Origin: Sphagnum compactum
Taxonomy: Eukaryota; Bryophyta; Sphagnopsida; Sphagnales
Length of the DNA: 64,000 nucleotides
Direction of reading: 5' to 3'
Assembly (NCBI GenBank): GCA_965153455.1
Contig: OZ234501.1
Coordinates: 9,796,001 to 9,860,000, forward strand
Positions within the stretch are counted from its first letter, which is position 1; each line of letters begins with the position of its first letter. A program made the position numbers and the translations under genes. Below, piece after piece: positions 61,702-64,000 of the stretch. Below the pieces are notes generated by a model. The model was not told the DNA's origin, ran no database searches, and saw nothing but the letters and a program-made list of their open reading frames with translations.

Positions 61702-61959
61702 TGTACTACTCATTAATTTTATGCAAATTGCCATTGAGGCTTGTGATTCTATATTACTGCACAATGTTCATTGTGTCATTTTCTGCCTATTCTACTCCAT
61801 TGTGTAATTTTATTTTCAAGAATAGGAGCACTGCTATGCGTACTTTATTGATATTTTCACTCAGTCTACTAAGGCAACATAGATTATAATAATGGTTAAG
61901 TGGATTTATAGCTTCCATTTGGTCTAAAAGATTTTTTATTTTTTTATGGCGTTTTGAGA

Positions 61960-62480
61960 ATCAGATGACATTGCGAAACCCTTTTGCGAAACTTCCTTCT
62001 CCAGTAACCCTTTCACTACTTTGCGAGCTAACTCACATCGCACCTTGCGATACGTCCACCACCGGAAAGTTTTGTAAAAATTTGTGATGAGGTTTGCGAT
62101 ACATATTGAAACGCAAACTGCGAGGCGCCACATACCGCACGTTGCGATGTGTTGTGTATCTCAAAGTCTATAGCGATACTCTGTGTATTGTAAAGGTTGC
62201 GATGTTTTGAGTATGATTAAACGTTGCGAAGGGTGGAATTTCGCTACGGTGGACAGAGACTGAGCGGATCGCAAAGAGGTTTGTTGTGTATCTCGCAAAA
62301 GTGCTGCGATGATTAAAGGTTCATTCTAAATTTGCGATGAATGGTGCGCCACAAGTTGCGATGCGGAACGCATCGCAAATTTGGCAAATTTTTTTTCCTT
62401 CGCAAACCCTTCAGGTTTTTTGTTTTTCTTTTGCAAAACCTTCAGATTTTTTGTTTGGCCTTTCGCAAAAGGGCACAATA
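61960..62480. repeat. Right subterminal repeat region (TTGCGA/TCGCAA)
   Basis: Dense TTGCGA, TCGCAA, GCGATA and ATTGCGAAA words in both orientations, continuing to the right terminus. Near 62400-62460 there is a short direct duplication around CCTTCAGGTTTTTTG and CCTTCAGATTTTTTG. Confidence 0.8.
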
Positions 62481-62490
62481 TGTAGTAGCG
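62481..62490 (-). repeat. Right terminal inverted repeat of CACTA element (diverged)
   Basis: Reverse complement CGCTACTACA against CACTACAACA on the left: 8 of 10 positions agree. The following TATTGTGCCC-type sequence also resembles the left end's GCATATTGCGA only loosely. Confidence 0.5.
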
Positions 62491-64000
62491 AAGTACAATG
62501 TAAACATTGGTTGTTTTTCATGCGTGACTTTTCACCTACACATGAAATACTTTATCTATGTTGGATTTTAAAATTTTCACATGTTTAACTTTATTTGTTG
62601 TGAATATAAATGTTTTTGGATTTGTTATTTATATCGGATCCCAAGATTTTTTAACAATGTTGTAACACATTGAAAATATGATAACCTCACCAAAGCTAAT
62701 TGTGACTTAATTTGAATAGCAATCATGGTGTGTGGCATAGGATTTTGTGCCAAATATATCTTAAATGTGTGTGTTTAGTTTGCTCTTCATATACTTAGTT
62801 TTCGATGTTTTTTTTTCAATTTTGTGATGTTGCCACACTTGTGATCATCCACAAGGAGATTTAACCACTTTTGACTTTAGATAAGCTATGACAGAAGAAC
62901 TTTATTAAAATCCTTTTATATCATGGCTATTTGCTTAAACAATGTGTAGAAACATGGTGATTTTAAAGATTTTATTTTCGATTTTTGGCAATTTCTTTTT
63001 GGACATGATCAAAATTTGCAACAAAAAAAACACTTCTTAATTCGTTTGAAAATTAGATGAAACATACAATTTAGGTGTCATAGGTTACATATTATCTATC
63101 TATTGTCATTCCATAGATTCCTAGGAATGAACATTCAATCTTGGTGTAAAAGTTTTTTTATCTCACTAAATCATTAGTTGAAGTTTCAACGTATTATTTT
63201 AATATTATTATCTTGGGGTAATCATCTTTTTAATATTAAAAAATTACATGTAAAAATATAGAGTTCCATATATTGGTTGTTTGGTAAAAAAAATTCAATT
63301 AGTTTTATAATGGGATTATATTTATTTTTAAAATTTCAATATAATTAAGTAAGGTATGCATTAATAATAAATGGAAATTAAATAATAATAAGGTGAGAAG
63401 ATTTAAAGCTCCCTCACATAATAAAATTATTTATAAAACAATTGATGATGAATTTGGGTTTGATCCTTCATTTGACCCTCATGCCCTTGTTTTTAATTAT
63501 TTACAAAACTAGAAAAATCTATTGAACTAATTGAAATTGGGTATCAAATGCCTTATTGAGATACATGATTTTATATTTATTGTATAAGATTTAAATAATT
63601 AAATGCAACAATGAAGTACATAATAGTGAAGGTGCACAATAGTGAAAGAAATTTAGAACACATGACCAAATTAATTTTCTCACCAAATTTATGACAAAAT
63701 TCAATTTGTTCATTGTTATATGTGAATTATTTTGGTTTCAAATTTGAGTCTTGATTGTCCTTTCACTCAAATTGCTTATTTTTACTTTAATTTGGTCAAC
63801 TTTTTGAATAATTCAAATATCCACTAAACAATACCCTATTTAATGCATGTAATAAAAACATTAACACATAAGGACCTTGTGATTATAATTTAACATGTTA
63901 CCTTTGTACACAAAAATGTATTGACTTAAGACAAATCAGGTCAACATTTGAGTATGTAGCTTACCTAATGTGATGATCATGGAACTATATTGTAACACAT
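62491..64000. other. AT-rich DNA after the CACTA element
   Basis: Very AT-rich with poly(A)/(T) runs; no gene, repeat unit or RNA gene seen. Confidence 0.45.

Larger units (their letters stand above)
53652..62490 (+). mobile_element. CACTA (En/Spm-type) DNA transposon carrying a SET-domain gene
   Basis: The left end is CACTACAACAAAAG, the classic plant CACTA terminus. The best right end is TGTAGTAGCG (62481-62490), whose reverse complement CGCTACTACA is a diverged version. Hundreds of bases next to both ends are packed with TTGCGA/TCGCAA motifs, as expected of transposase-binding subterminal repeats. Inside are a TnpA-like gene (minus), a SET-like gene (plus) and a TNP2 transposase (plus). 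The flanking triplets (TAT, AAG) do not match, so no target duplication is confirmed and the right border may be a few bases off. The two transposase genes have stops; the SET gene has none. Confidence 0.88.

Noticed and set aside
53649-62493. A 3 bp target-site duplication for the CACTA element
   Set aside because: The flanking triplets are TAT and AAG; they do not match, so the duplication is not claimed.

Overview
This is a window of nuclear DNA from a land plant. The evidence is spliceosomal introns with GT/AG borders in every gene, N-terminal plastid transit peptides, an ABA4-type neoxanthin gene, a pectin-methylesterase-inhibitor gene, and plant-type CACTA and Ty3/gypsy transposons. AT-rich, transposon-filled DNA separates short compact genes. 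I cannot name the species; a non-flowering plant is possible but is only an impression.

Region 1 (0.7-14.9 kb) is gene-dense and holds four nuclear genes for plastid proteins: chloroplast phosphoglycerate kinase (+), THF1/Psb29 (-), plastid ribosomal protein L24 (-) and ABA4 (+). PGK and THF1 are convergent; RPL24 and ABA4 are divergent over a 1.3 kb spacer that contains a mosaic of direct and inverted repeats and a hairpin. Exon borders could be placed to the base for three of them and for all but one exon of ABA4. They serve the Calvin cycle/glycolysis, thylakoid and photosystem II maintenance, plastid translation, and xanthophyll/ABA-precursor synthesis.

Region 2 (14.9-36.5 kb) has no convincing host gene. 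It holds a decayed reverse-transcriptase element (minus, about 16.3-18.4 kb), two related promoter-like/LTR-like segments 7.15 kb apart (20.5-21.2 and 27.9-28.3 kb), a minisatellite of about 35 bp units (28.3-28.85 kb), two tRNA-derived SINE-like heads, and a run of 21 G. Region 3 (36.6-38.5 kb) is one two-exon gene for a membrane-anchored PMEI-domain protein that ends soon after an RRLL processing-type motif and has no pectinesterase domain.

Region 4 (40.7-50.05 kb) is a full-length but dead Ty3/gypsy retrotransposon in minus orientation with two LTRs of about 1.1 kb. Region 5 (50.2-51.8 kb) holds a degenerate tandem repeat and a GC-richer block with a near-perfect palindrome. Region 6 (53.65-62.49 kb) is a CACTA-type DNA transposon with subterminal TTGCGA/TCGCAA repeats. 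It carries a broken TnpA-like gene (minus), a broken TNP2 transposase (plus) and, between them, an intact gene whose product has the main signatures of a SET domain. That SET-bearing CACTA element is the most interesting object in the window. The rest (62.5-64 kb) is AT-rich DNA with no recognisable feature.
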